Shown here piece after piece: positions 43,949-52,024 of a stretch of DNA of 64,000 nucleotides. Position 1 is the first letter of the stretch. Each line of letters starts with the position of its first letter. Location of the stretch: NCBI GenBank assembly GCA_913054135.1, contig CAJXJK010000013.1, forward strand, positions 91,373 through 155,372. Reading direction: 5' to 3'. Source of the stretch: an uncultured Flavobacteriales bacterium (lineage in GTDB: Bacteria > Bacteroidota > Bacteroidia > Flavobacteriales_D > Crocinitomicaceae). The position numbers and the translations under genes are program-made. The notes under the pieces were generated by a model. That model ran no database searches. It saw nothing but the letters and a program-made list of their open reading frames with translations, and was not told the origin of the DNA.

Positions 43949-44833
43949 TTATTTTAAACCAATCTGAGGTATTGAATACAAGACTCCAAATTGATGACCA
44001 AATTGGGTACCTGAAAAATGTTCGTGATCGGTGATTTGAAGATTATAAGAGAATTTCCACTTTTCAAATTCATAACCAAGCACTAAAAGGGCCTGCTTTT
44101 TACGATTTAACAAACTGACGTATCTAAATCCGGCACCAAGTGAAATGTTGTTTTTGAGGAGTTTAACAGAACTAATGAACTCAATGTAATCTGTTGACAG
44201 AATATCTTCAAAGGAGCTCCCAGTGAATGTATGCCTTAAAGTTGTAATTGATTGTGCTTTCTCAAAGTCGAATATCCCTCCCAATTGAATATCAGATCCA
44301 AATCGACTATCAAGTGAGTATCCAATATAAAAGTGAGAATGCCTGAATAATCCTCCAACTTTTGCATACGGATTTAATGTGATTGCTGAGCCAGGAACAT
44401 CATTCATACTGGCCCAAGCATCCATTCCTGGTTCAATTCCAAATGAAAAGCTGATTTCTTTTGAGCCAAATTGGTAATTAATTGGAATTCCAATTCCTGA
44501 ATATGAAGACAAAGATGAAAATCTGAAAAAACTAGTATTAGCATTTAAGCCTATTCCAATTTTATTGTCATTGCTGAAAGTGTGATTGCCTTCAAGTTGA
44601 ATTAAGTTAGAAGAATGAAACATATCTTCTTGTGTACCAATCCTAGAATATACACTTGCTGAAAAACTGTTCCAAACACCTACGGATCCTGGATTCGAAT
44701 AATGCGCACTTAAAGGAGAAGTTACGAAATATTGATCCTTGTCATGAAAGATAGTTGAAAATCCAACAGGAATATTCTGAGCCCTTGAAAAGTAGGGGGC
44801 CGCAAATAATAAAGAGAGGATAATCTTGTTCAT
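43949..44833 (-). CDS. PorP/SprF-family type IX secretion outer-membrane protein
   Basis: 294 residues from MNKIILSLLFAAPYFSRAQ; an upstream in-frame ATG (44884) would begin inside the promoter and is unlikely. A signal peptide is followed by the family pattern FVTSPLSAHYSNPGSVGVWNSFSASVYSR (the PorP/SprF N-terminal strand, normally NPALAG) and LSLGAGFRY-like strands. These barrels assist secretion or attachment of T9SS cargo, usually next to a cargo gene. Here no cargo gene is adjacent, so this one is an orphan, or its cargo lies elsewhere. Confidence 0.65.
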   Translation of the reverse strand: MNKIILSLLFAAPYFSRAQNIPVGFSTIFHDKDQYFVTSPLSAHYSNPGSVGVWNSFSASVYSRIGTQEDMFHSSNLIQLEGNHTFSNDNKIGIGLNANTSFFRFSSLSSYSGIGIPINYQFGSKEISFSFGIEPGMDAWASMNDVPGSAITLNPYAKVGGLFRHSHFYIGYSLDSRFGSDIQLGGIFDFEKAQSITTLRHTFTGSSFEDILSTDYIEFISSVKLLKNNISLGAGFRYVSLLNRKKQALLVLGYEFEKWKFSYNLQITDHEHFSGTQFGHQFGVLYSIPQIGLK

Positions 44834-44853
44834 AATTGATGTTGTGGGTACTT

Positions 44854-44885
44854 CAAAATTAAGACGTTTCAGATGATTTCTCAAG
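44854..44885 (-). promoter_or_regulatory. Promoter of the orphan PorP/SprF gene
   Basis: On the minus strand TAATTTTG (44861-44854) is a perfect -7 element, and CTTG (44885-44882) is a 3-of-4 match to TTTG with a 20-base gap. It lies 20 bases before the ATG at 44833. Confidence 0.5.
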
Positions 44886-44972
44886 CTTGTACCTGCTCAA
44901 CTTTTTAATTTTAATACATGTCAAATGGAGATTATAGCTATAATAACATTGAGGGAATGGGGCATCTAATAT

Positions 44973-45006
44973 AAAAAAAACCAAGATGAAATTCATCTTG
45001 GTTTTT
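44973..45006 (-). terminator. Terminator of the tRNA-Met gene (bidirectional)
   Basis: CCAAGATGAA (44981-44990) and TTCATCTTGG (44992-45001) are perfect arms, extended by A- and T-runs to a 15-bp helix. On the minus strand a run of eight T follows. It lies two bases after the tRNA 3' end. It could also end transcripts on the plus strand. Confidence 0.85.
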
Positions 45007-45008
45007 AG

Positions 45009-45082
45009 TGGCGTGAGGGAGATTTGAACTCCCGACCTCAGGGTTATGAATCCTGCGCTCTAACCAACTGAGCTACCACGCC
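45009..45082 (-). tRNA. tRNA-Met (anticodon CAT)
   Basis: 74 bases on the minus strand. Acceptor GGCGTGG pairs with TCACGCC (one G-T), D stem GCTC/GAGC, anticodon loop TTCATAA, T stem GGGAG/CTCCC with loop TTCAAAT, discriminator A. CCA is not encoded. CAT can be elongator Met or the lysidine-modified Ile tRNA; the G1-C72 pair excludes initiator Met. The stem next to the loop has an A-C mismatch at 31-39. Elongator Met is most likely. Confidence 0.9.
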
Positions 45083-45204
45083 ATTTTTTCTTCAATTGGG
45101 CTGCAAATATAATGCATTTTTAAAATATTAAAAGGTAAAGCCAAAATAAATTTCGAAATGCTTAATTACCTATATTTATTGAAGAACAATTCTAAAGTCA
45201 ATCA

Positions 45205-45744
45205 ATGAAATCAAAGAACATAGTATTCATAGCCCGCAGCCTTGATGGTTATATTGCAGGGAAAAATGGTGAACTTGATTGGCTTCATTCTGTGCCCAAC
45301 CCTTACGGGATTGACATGGGGTACGGAGATCTAATGAAAGAGGTAGATGCTATCGTAATGGGTCGTACAACTTATGAGGTAGTGCTTTCTTTTGAAGGTG
45401 AATGGCCTTATTCAAAACATGTATTTGTATTGAGTACGACTCTAAAAGATGTTCCTCAAAGACTTGGGGATAGAGTCACCATTTTAAAAGGCAATCCGGG
45501 AGAGATTTTAGAAGAAGTTCACAATCAAGGCTATCACACTTTATACATAGATGGAGGCAGAACCATTCAAGATTTCATGAAAGCCGAATTGATAGATGAA
45601 TTAAGAATCACTACCATTCCAATCTTGTTAGGAGGTGGTTTTCCTTTATTTGGAGACCTGAATAAACCGCTTCATTTTAATCACATTAAGTCAGAAGTCT
45701 TTCTTGACCAAGTCGTTCAAGATTGGTACCAAAAAAAGATTTGA
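45205..45744 (+). CDS. Dihydrofolate reductase-like (RibD C-terminal fold) protein
   Basis: 179 residues, cytoplasmic. The pattern NIVFIARSLDGYIAGKNGELDWL, then DAIVMGRTTYEVVLSF, KHVFVLSTTLKDVP, LYIDGGRTIQDFMKAELIDELRITTIPILLGGGFPLFG fits the dihydrofolate reductase/RibD-C family that reduces pterin or flavin precursors with NADPH. It lacks the deaminase half of RibD and is too diverged to call folA. The gene is monocistronic between the tRNA and the micro-operon. Confidence 0.85.
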   Translation: MKSKNIVFIARSLDGYIAGKNGELDWLHSVPNPYGIDMGYGDLMKEVDAIVMGRTTYEVVLSFEGEWPYSKHVFVLSTTLKDVPQRLGDRVTILKGNPGEILEEVHNQGYHTLYIDGGRTIQDFMKAELIDELRITTIPILLGGGFPLFGDLNKPLHFNHIKSEVFLDQVVQDWYQKKI

Positions 45745-45758
45745 CTTTCTTTTCAACT

Positions 45759-45792
45759 TTTGTGCTTTAAGTCATATAATATCCTATATTTA
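45759..45792 (+). promoter_or_regulatory. Possible promoter of the 45890-46692 micro-operon
   Basis: TTTG (45759-45762) and TATATTTA (45785-45792, 7 of 8 to TANNTTTG) are 22 bases apart. The leader would be about 90 bases long. Confidence 0.35.
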
Positions 45793-45889
45793 GTAAGTGA
45801 TTAATTAATCGGATAAACGAAGCTTGAAGTGAAGATTCATTTGCCAAGCGATAGTGTTTTGAGAATCAGTCTCTATCCAAAATCACAGA

Positions 45890-46177
45890 ATGCTCAAAGA
45901 GCAATTACGTTACAAAAAAAACAAAAGAATGAGATACGAGAGTTGGCTTACCTATCCTGAAATGTCAGTTGCAGTTCAAAAAATTGACGGATCATATCGT
46001 TGTATGGAATATGACTTAAATGGGAAAAGTAGGCGTAATTCAAAGTTGTGTGAATCTGTCGTAGAACTCAAGTTTTATTTGCTCTCATTACCTATGCCTC
46101 CTAAAAAGGAGATTCTAGAATTGATAAAGAGATTAACGCCGAAAACAAAAACGGAATCAAAAATAGCTAATATTTAA
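45890..46177 (+). CDS. Small basic hypothetical protein
   Basis: 95 residues with many Lys/Arg at both ends (LRYKKNKRMRYESW near the start; LIKRLTPKTKTESK near the end). No signal peptide or membrane helix. A second start at 45929 (MRYESWLTYPEM) would drop the first basic run. I do not recognise a family. It is followed after four bases by the 34-residue Lys/Ala-rich gene, so both may act together, for example on nucleic acid; that is inference. Confidence 0.5.
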   Translation: MLKEQLRYKKNKRMRYESWLTYPEMSVAVQKIDGSYRCMEYDLNGKSRRNSKLCESVVELKFYLLSLPMPPKKEILELIKRLTPKTKTESKIANI

Positions 46178-46181
46178 GATT

Positions 46182-46286
46182 ATGGGAAAAGGTAAAGACG
46201 CTAAAAAGGCAGTAAAAAAAGCTCCAACCAAAACTGCGAAAGAGAAAAAAGCTGCAAAAAGAGCTAAAAAGGCAGGAAAAGCCTAA
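46182..46286 (+). CDS. 34-residue Lys/Ala-rich histone H1-like peptide
   Basis: A complete ATG-to-TAA frame, four bases after the previous gene. The product has 14 Lys, 1 Arg and 9 Ala in 34 residues, with AKKA, VKKA and AKRAKKA units, and only two acidic residues. It resembles the tails of bacterial histone H1-like and AKKA-repeat proteins that bind DNA non-specifically. No hydrophobic core exists, so it is likely unfolded. It is too short for most gene callers, and its compositional bias also fits A-rich DNA, so translation needs proof. Confidence 0.5.
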   Translation: MGKGKDAKKAVKKAPTKTAKEKKAAKRAKKAGKA

Positions 46287-46296
46287 TACAATCTTC

Positions 46297-46692
46297 GTGA
46301 AGAATCAAGTATTTTTCATCTTGTTCATATTCTTCATCAGTTCTTGTCAAAAGTTTGAGGAGAACATTCTAGTACAAGAACAATGCAAGCCTAGTTTGGA
46401 TCCTCCTGCAGGGCTCAAGATTGTTTTTACTTATGGTTTTCATGAGAATGAAGTATCCTTTAAAATAGATCGTAAACCCATTTTAGAATCAAATCTTACT
46501 TCTGAAGAAACTTCAGGAATGGCATCTGATATTCAATACTCATTGAGAGAAGAGGGTGACACCTATCAACTAGAAGTTGATGGACAAGAGTGGAAAGGAT
46601 ACCTAGACAGAGATTATGATAATCTCGTTATCTTGATTAAAGAAGATAGAGTTCACTTTAGGTATTCTAATGGCTTGTTGCATTTTGAGTGA
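46297..46692 (+). CDS. Hypothetical lipoprotein with GTG start
   Basis: 131 residues. The start is GTG at 46297, ten bases after the 34-residue gene; no ATG in frame gives a full signal. The N-terminus ends in lipobox ISSC (Cys17 region). The mature part is acidic and beta-rich (ESNLTSEETSGMASDIQYSLREEGD). No family is recognised. Position in the micro-operon suggests co-transcription with the two basic proteins, although its envelope location makes a direct link less likely. Confidence 0.55.
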   Translation: MKNQVFFILFIFFISSCQKFEENILVQEQCKPSLDPPAGLKIVFTYGFHENEVSFKIDRKPILESNLTSEETSGMASDIQYSLREEGDTYQLEVDGQEWKGYLDRDYDNLVILIKEDRVHFRYSNGLLHFE

Positions 46693-46693
46693 T

Positions 46694-47347
46694 TTACTCC
46701 TTGCAATCCTGCTTGTACAATCCAATGTAATCCATGATGATTTTAACTGCTTCAGCATTTAGCTGATTGTTCGAATATTCGGTTCCAACAACCATTTGAT
46801 TTGCAGTTTGATAAACATCACACCAGTCTCTATCAAAGGCTTTTTGTGCTGCTACCAATCCTAGAACAACTCCGTAAGACATGTTTGCTGGATCTCTTTT
46901 GTAAGCTAAAAATGCTGCTCTAATTGCTAAAGCTGGTTTATTGTAATCTGATAAGGCTTGAAAATATGCCCAGCACATTAAATCGTCTGCACTTAAGAGT
47001 TTTGTTTCGTCATTCTCAGCCGGTACATCATCAGAAACTGTTTTCAAGTAATCGAATACCTTAGTACTAACACCCTTTCTCTTGCTTACTAAATAAGCCT
47101 CAAAAGAACCAACCGACTTAGTTCCCCAGCCAATTGCATTGACCATAAGTATTTTATCAAGGCTCGAAACTTTCTTGCTTCCTAAAGCTTTTTCAGTCTT
47201 TTTGAAGTAGCCGCTTTCATTAGCCAACATCACATATTTATTGGTTTTATATGCGTTAGAAAATGGAGTAGAAGTTAAAGGTGAATCAGCCAAGGCGAAC
47301 TGAGCCGATAAAATGAGTGAGAGCGTAAGAAGGAAGAACTTTTTCAT
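46694..47347 (-). CDS. Hypothetical secreted protein
   Basis: 217 residues from MKKFFLLTLSLILSAQFALAD; an earlier in-frame ATG (47482) would place 45 residues in front of an ideal signal peptide and overlaps the divergent flippase gene, so it is rejected. The mature protein is mostly helical with repeats of the TPR/Sel1 kind (LMCWAYFQALSDYNKPALAIRAAFLAYK, YGVVLGLVAAQKAFDRDWCDVYQTA). Function is unknown. The two cysteines at the C-terminal half may pair. One base separates its stop from that of the convergent lipoprotein. Confidence 0.6.
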   Translation of the reverse strand: MKKFFLLTLSLILSAQFALADSPLTSTPFSNAYKTNKYVMLANESGYFKKTEKALGSKKVSSLDKILMVNAIGWGTKSVGSFEAYLVSKRKGVSTKVFDYLKTVSDDVPAENDETKLLSADDLMCWAYFQALSDYNKPALAIRAAFLAYKRDPANMSYGVVLGLVAAQKAFDRDWCDVYQTANQMVVGTEYSNNQLNAEAVKIIMDYIGLYKQDCKE

Positions 47348-47423
47348 AATTGATTTTTTTATGAATCTACTAATAAAAATGTAAAACAATTTACGGTAAA
47401 AGACGTATTCATTAATAGTCGTT

Positions 47424-48869
47424 ATGAAAGGAAAGTTTTTATCCAGCCTATTCTTACTGGTTTTGCTCAATTTATTGGTCAAGCCCTTTTATATATTGGG
47501 TATAGATGCTGAGGTTCAAAATAGAGTGGGAGAAGAGGTTTACGGTAATTACTATGCCCTTTTAAACTTCTCATTTTTACTTAACATTTTGTTGGATTTG
47601 GGTATTACCAATTACAATACGCGAAACATAGCCCAGCATCCGCAATTGTTGGCAAAGCACTTTTTTAAAATCCTCACTTTACGCTTTGCTCTTTTTTCAC
47701 TCTATGCTGCATTTACATTGATTAGTGGCGCTATTATGGGGTATGATGCTAATGAGTTTTACATTCTGGCTATTTTATTGGTAAACCAGTTTTTAGTCGC
47801 CATAATTCAATTCTCAAGATCAAATTTCGCAGGACTTCATTTATTCAAAACAGATGCGCTAATATCTATACTAGATAGAGCTTTACTCATTGCTTTCGTC
47901 TCCATTCTCTTATGGACGAATTGGGTAGGGGATACCTTTAAAATTGAGTGGTTCGTTTATGCCCAAACATTGGCTTACGGAATCTCTGCGCTTATCTCGG
48001 TGAGTATGCTCAGTCGTAAAATTGAGCAAATAAGAATTAGCTTGAAAAAGACTTTCTCCTTGGCCATCTTAAGACAGAGTTTGCCCTATGCATTACTCAT
48101 ATTTTTAATGATGATGTATAACCGAATTGATGCTGTGATGTTAGAAAGAATGCTGGATGATGGGGACACCCAGGCAGGAATCTATGCTCAAGGATTTAGG
48201 ATACTGGATGCCGTAAATATGTTTGCATTGCTATTTGCAGGATTACTCTTACCAATCTTTGCGAGACTGCTAAAAAAGAAAGAAGACGTTAGCGAAATGA
48301 TGTATTTGGCATTTAGAATTCTGGTAGGGATTAGTATAATCGTAAGTCTCGTTCTCTTTTTTCATAGTTCAGGACTCATTCAGGCGAGATATGAAGGTGC
48401 AAGTTGGGAATCAGTTATGTCATTCAGTTTATTGATTTTAAGCTTTGTTCCTGTTGCAATAACCTATGTTTTTGGAACATTGTTAACCGCGAATGGAAGT
48501 TTGAAACAGCTGAATTACATGGCACTCTTTGGTTTGGCTTTAAATGTTGTGTTGAATTTCGTTTTAATTCAAGATTACAAGGCGGTAGGAGCTGCCGGCG
48601 CCACTTTGATTACACAATCTATTACTGCAGTAATACAGCTAGTATTGGTGTATCGAATTGTGAAAGTTAAGTTTGAAATAGGAATCTACTTGAAATTACT
48701 AGCGCTCACAGCTCTCGTTTTCGGAGGACTTTATGCTTACTTTAATTCAGACTTAGTTGTTTACCCGATAATGGGAACCATAGTAAGTGGTATGATAGGA
48801 GTTGTATTAGCCTTTGCCCTTGGGATATTCAAGATATCTGACATCCGTCAGATAAGGAGTGAAGATTAA
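47424..48869 (+). CDS. Oligosaccharide flippase (MOP/Wzx-like)
   Basis: 481 residues with 12-14 membrane helices. The N-terminal region (FLLVLLNLLVKPFYILGIDAEVQNRVGEEVYGNYYALLNFSF) and the middle NRIDAVMLERMLDDGDTQAGIYAQGFRILDAVNMFA follow the polysaccharide-biosynthesis flippases. It would move lipid-linked sugars across the inner membrane. No glycosyltransferase or polymerase gene lies next to it, unlike typical O-antigen or capsule loci. Its last four bases (TTAA) overlap the stop of the convergent small membrane gene. Confidence 0.82.
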   Translation: MKGKFLSSLFLLVLLNLLVKPFYILGIDAEVQNRVGEEVYGNYYALLNFSFLLNILLDLGITNYNTRNIAQHPQLLAKHFFKILTLRFALFSLYAAFTLISGAIMGYDANEFYILAILLVNQFLVAIIQFSRSNFAGLHLFKTDALISILDRALLIAFVSILLWTNWVGDTFKIEWFVYAQTLAYGISALISVSMLSRKIEQIRISLKKTFSLAILRQSLPYALLIFLMMMYNRIDAVMLERMLDDGDTQAGIYAQGFRILDAVNMFALLFAGLLLPIFARLLKKKEDVSEMMYLAFRILVGISIIVSLVLFFHSSGLIQARYEGASWESVMSFSLLILSFVPVAITYVFGTLLTANGSLKQLNYMALFGLALNVVLNFVLIQDYKAVGAAGATLITQSITAVIQLVLVYRIVKVKFEIGIYLKLLALTALVFGGLYAYFNSDLVVYPIMGTIVSGMIGVVLAFALGIFKISDIRQIRSED

Positions 48870-49171
48870 AGCTGAGTCATTAAGATTAGTGCAATTAATG
48901 CTACAATCGTGACGCCAACTAAACCTTTTGTGAATTCATTCAGTTGCCATCTGAAATTAGATAGGTAAAACATGAACATGTTTGGAATAAGGCAGAATAT
49001 TAGAATGTCTTGTTGATCGGCATTCATATTAGTCGCAAGCGATACATATTCATCAAAAGTTACGTTTCCGCCTTTTACAAAATAGGATCCGAAAAATCCT
49101 AAAATCGGCAAGATAATACCAAATATAAGTCCGATTGATACCTTATCTAATTTTGCAATTTTCTCTTTCAT
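48866..49171 (-). CDS. Small hypothetical membrane protein
   Basis: 101 residues from MKEKIAKLDKV; the ATG overlaps the surE stop as ATGA (49168-49171), which is why this start is preferred over an ATG four codons upstream. Three hydrophobic helices: SIGLIFGIILPILGFFGSYF, DILIFCLIPNMFMFYLSNF, GLVGVTIVALIALILM. It is a Bacteroidota-type stand-alone membrane protein of unknown function, translationally coupled to surE. Confidence 0.65.
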   Translation of the reverse strand: MKEKIAKLDKVSIGLIFGIILPILGFFGSYFVKGGNVTFDEYVSLATNMNADQQDILIFCLIPNMFMFYLSNFRWQLNEFTKGLVGVTIVALIALILMTQL

Positions 49172-49938
49172 TTTATCTCCCATTCATTTAAGTTAGAAAT
49201 AAGGTGATGTGCAGTCATGTCAAACTGAGTTGGAACGACTGAAACATACCCTTGATCTAAAGCAAAAAGATCTGTGTCTTCTCCTTTGTCTGTGTTCTGA
49301 TATTCACCGGTGAGCCAAAAGTATTCCCCTCCAAAAGGATCCTTACGCTTATCAAATTGATCCGCCCAATAAGCTCTTCCTTGTCTACATATTTTGTATC
49401 CTTTAATCTCATCAATTGTTCCTTTCGGAATATTGACATTCAAACAAGTCCCTTTTTGTAAGCCATTATCCAGCACAGCCTTTGTGATAATTCTTGCATA
49501 ATGAATTGAAGCATCAAAATCGGCATCCTTATCAAAATCTAAGAGAGAAAATCCAATACTAGGAATGTTCTCAATTGCTCCCTCTACTGCAGCTGACATA
49601 GTTCCTGAGTACAACACATTTGTCGCGGCATTTGAACCATGATTCACTCCTGAAACTATAATTGTAGGACGCTTTTTAAGCACCTCATAAATCGCAATTT
49701 TGACGCAGTCAACAGGAGTTCCAGAACAAGTGTATGCCTCTACATCACCAAAAATGTCTGATTTTTTTAGTCTTAGTGGATCATGAATTGTGATTGCATG
49801 TCCCATTCCGCTTTGAACAGTATCAGGAGCAACAACTACAATGTCACCTAATCCTTCAACAGCTTTAACCAAAGAAGCAATTCCTTTAGCTTCAATGCTA
49901 TCATCATTAGTGACTAATATGAGAGGTTTTTCGTTCAT
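49168..49938 (-). CDS. surE: 5'/3'-nucleotidase SurE
   Basis: 256 residues. Acid-phosphatase-like metal enzyme that removes phosphate from nucleoside monophosphates and short polyphosphate, linked to survival in stationary phase. Metal ligands are visible: ILVTNDDSIEAKGIASL (NDD), PDTVQSGMGHAITI (SG), and VSGVNHGSNAATNVLYSGTMSAAVEGA (GxNxG, Asn/His). The length fits the family. No flanking pcm or rpoS-like gene is found, unlike in gammaproteobacteria. The small membrane gene downstream is translationally coupled to it. Confidence 0.94.
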   Translation of the reverse strand: MNEKPLILVTNDDSIEAKGIASLVKAVEGLGDIVVVAPDTVQSGMGHAITIHDPLRLKKSDIFGDVEAYTCSGTPVDCVKIAIYEVLKKRPTIIVSGVNHGSNAATNVLYSGTMSAAVEGAIENIPSIGFSLLDFDKDADFDASIHYARIITKAVLDNGLQKGTCLNVNIPKGTIDEIKGYKICRQGRAYWADQFDKRKDPFGGEYFWLTGEYQNTDKGEDTDLFALDQGYVSVVPTQFDMTAHHLISNLNEWEIK

Positions 49939-50005
49939 GGAGTAAAGTTAATTACAAAAAGTAAAACTCACTTATAGAATGAACGAATTTGAAAAAGTAA
50001 CGAGA

Positions 50006-50503
50006 TTATTTTCTTGTTAAGAACAAGAGAACACCATTGTATGGGATGGCTATTTTGCTGCTATTAATTTGAACGATACCATAACAGTCGTCATTGTCAG
50101 TCTTATGAATACGCACTGTTTCAGGTAAGTTTGGCTCAGGTGATTTCAAGATTTTTTCAAATTGACGAAAGATGTAATCAGAGCTGTTCATCTTAGTGAT
50201 TTCGAATATTTCAAAGTTGAATGGGTCAATTTCAGAACCAGTAATGGCAGTGTCGTTAACCTTTACTAGAGTTCCTATTAGAAGTTTTAACTCTTTTGCC
50301 GGAATCGTCTTTTTAGAAATTTGAGAATACTTCGTGATTTCGTATTGTCCTGTAATGTCAACGTTTTGTCTATTTGCAGTCACTTCAGTAATCTTAGCAG
50401 ATTTTAACTCAATAGGTGCAGCCTTTTTAATTCTGTTTTTGTCTATTTGACAGAATGCTCCAACGCTTGCAAAAAGTATACAAAGAGTAATTACAGATTT
50501 CAT
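50006..50503 (-). CDS. Hypothetical secreted protein
   Basis: 165 residues with a signal peptide (to about 19, ending VGAFCQ). The mature part is beta-rich, with ITEVTANRQNVDITGQYEIT and KELKLLIGTLVKVNDTAITGSEIDPFNFEIFEITKM as the most conserved-looking strands. No known family or catalytic motif. It stands alone between surE and the TPM-domain gene, on the same strand as both, with spacers of 67 and 51 bases. Confidence 0.6.
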   Translation of the reverse strand: MKSVITLCILFASVGAFCQIDKNRIKKAAPIELKSAKITEVTANRQNVDITGQYEITKYSQISKKTIPAKELKLLIGTLVKVNDTAITGSEIDPFNFEIFEITKMNSSDYIFRQFEKILKSPEPNLPETVRIHKTDNDDCYGIVQINSSKIAIPYNGVLLFLTRK

Positions 50504-50554
50504 TTGATTTTATTAATCGGTTTGTATCGATTAATATTCAAAAGTTATGCCAAC

Positions 50555-52024
50555 TTACCAGCTGCTTCCTCCACCTCCGCCTCCGGTAGATCCGCCTCCC
50601 CATGAAGATCCACCTCCACTGCTGTATCCACCACTACTTCCACCACTGCTGTATCCACCGCCGCTTGAGTACCCGCTACTGCTTGAAGTATTTGATTTCA
50701 CTCTTTTGGGAATTGTATAGGTTGTAATTTTGGTATGTCCGCAGCCTACACAAGAGTATTTTCGTTCTCCAGTTCCAGAACTGGTATAAGTTGCGGCTGA
50801 AATCGTTCTATCATACTCTTTGAAATATGTTTTATGACTGCATTTTGGACATTTACGATACTTTGAGAACCATCTTTTGTAGGGCAGAATAAGTACGTCT
50901 TCATCATTTTCGGTAACCCAAACATCATAATCTATTGACTTCACATCCTCTTCTTTGATTTGGCCCCTTTTTAAGTGGGCGTCATCAGATTCTTCATCAA
51001 GTTTGAACATGAACGTTCCGGTCTTCTCAGAGAATCGTTCGGCATTCCTCCATTTGTTCATTAAATACCAGTTCAAAGCAAGTAATGGTAACATAGGAAC
51101 GGGAAATAAGATAGGAACTATGTAAAGCGTGAAGAATTTGAGTCTATGATACTTTTTATAGTAGTCTTTTGTCAGCATTGCAATAATCAAAAACAGCAAG
51201 TAGAACCCAAGCATAATAGCACAAAGTAAAAGGTAAATAGGCCATAAGCCAGTTTCATACCAAGCTCTTCCATTGTACTCGTAAACTGTGTCGTCATAAG
51301 AGGTGTTGTAGTTGTATTCGTAATTGTTGTCACTGTCGTAAGAGATGCTGTAGTCTTTACCTTGGCCGTAAAAAACATTAGCAACCGCTTGAGTTCCTCT
51401 AATAATTCCTGTCACGTAATCATTCTTTTTGAATGAAGGGATCATCTCGTTTTGCCTAATGTCTTCACCTTGTAAATCAGTGAGCACAGTTTCGGTTCCG
51501 TAACCTGTAGTGAATTCTACCCTGTGAATGTCATTGATTATAAGCATTAGAAATCCATTGTCAACACCTGCTTGCCCAATTCCCCAAAGTTCAAATAGGT
51601 CTGCAGAAAATTCGGCTGGTGTATTATCACCAATAGAATGTAGACATACAACTGCCATTTGATAGCCGGTCTCTTCTTCTACAATTTTCATTATCGCATC
51701 AAGCGTGTCAATTCCCCATTGAGATAACATATTATGAGGGTCAGATACCTGACTGTAATCCACTTTGCCCGTTCTTGGGTCAGGAACTAAATTAACATCT
51801 CCAATTAGGCCTTCAGTATTGATCGCCGCATAATTTGAGTCAATATCTTCTTGACTTATTCCTTCAAATAAATCTAAAAAAGGAGATTGAATGACTATTT
51901 CTTCGAAAAGGCTATCAGAAGGTATTATTGAGTCAACCTCATCTTGAGCAACCAAAATAGTTGGTGCCAAACAGATTGTAATTAATAGACTTCTAAGAGT
52001 TGCTGAAATAAGGTTTGATTTCAT
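50555..52024 (-). CDS. TPM-domain (YgcG-like) membrane protein with zinc ribbon and Gly/Ser tail
   Basis: 489 residues. Signal peptide (to about 25), TPM domain (about 95-210: MAVVCLHSIGDNTPAEFSADLFELWGIGQAGVDNGFLMLI), two membrane helices (about 265-290 and 300-325), a cytoplasmic zinc ribbon (CPKC at about 392, CVGC at about 427) and a C-terminal Gly/Ser-rich tail with many SSGGYSSGG units. The family is linked to membrane-protein turnover and partners with LemA. The LemA gene lies directly upstream; its end overlaps this start by 32 bases. The zinc ribbon between TPM and the glycine tail is not common in simple YgcG proteins. Confidence 0.8.
   Translation of the reverse strand: MKSNLISATLRSLLITICLAPTILVAQDEVDSIIPSDSLFEEIVIQSPFLDLFEGISQEDIDSNYAAINTEGLIGDVNLVPDPRTGKVDYSQVSDPHNMLSQWGIDTLDAIMKIVEEETGYQMAVVCLHSIGDNTPAEFSADLFELWGIGQAGVDNGFLMLIINDIHRVEFTTGYGTETVLTDLQGEDIRQNEMIPSFKKNDYVTGIIRGTQAVANVFYGQGKDYSISYDSDNNYEYNYNTSYDDTVYEYNGRAWYETGLWPIYLLLCAIMLGFYLLFLIIAMLTKDYYKKYHRLKFFTLYIVPILFPVPMLPLLALNWYLMNKWRNAERFSEKTGTFMFKLDEESDDAHLKRGQIKEEDVKSIDYDVWVTENDEDVLILPYKRWFSKYRKCPKCSHKTYFKEYDRTISAATYTSSGTGERKYSCVGCGHTKITTYTIPKRVKSNTSSSSGYSSGGGYSSGGSSGGYSSGGGSSWGGGSTGGGGGGSSW

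Noticed and set aside
44973..45082. tRNA gene as an integration site of a mobile element
   Set aside because: No integrase, no repeated tRNA 3' end and no change in gene content or base use on either side.
47348..47482. Longer start for the 46694-47347 secreted protein
   Set aside because: It would put 45 residues ahead of an ideal signal peptide and run into the divergent flippase gene.
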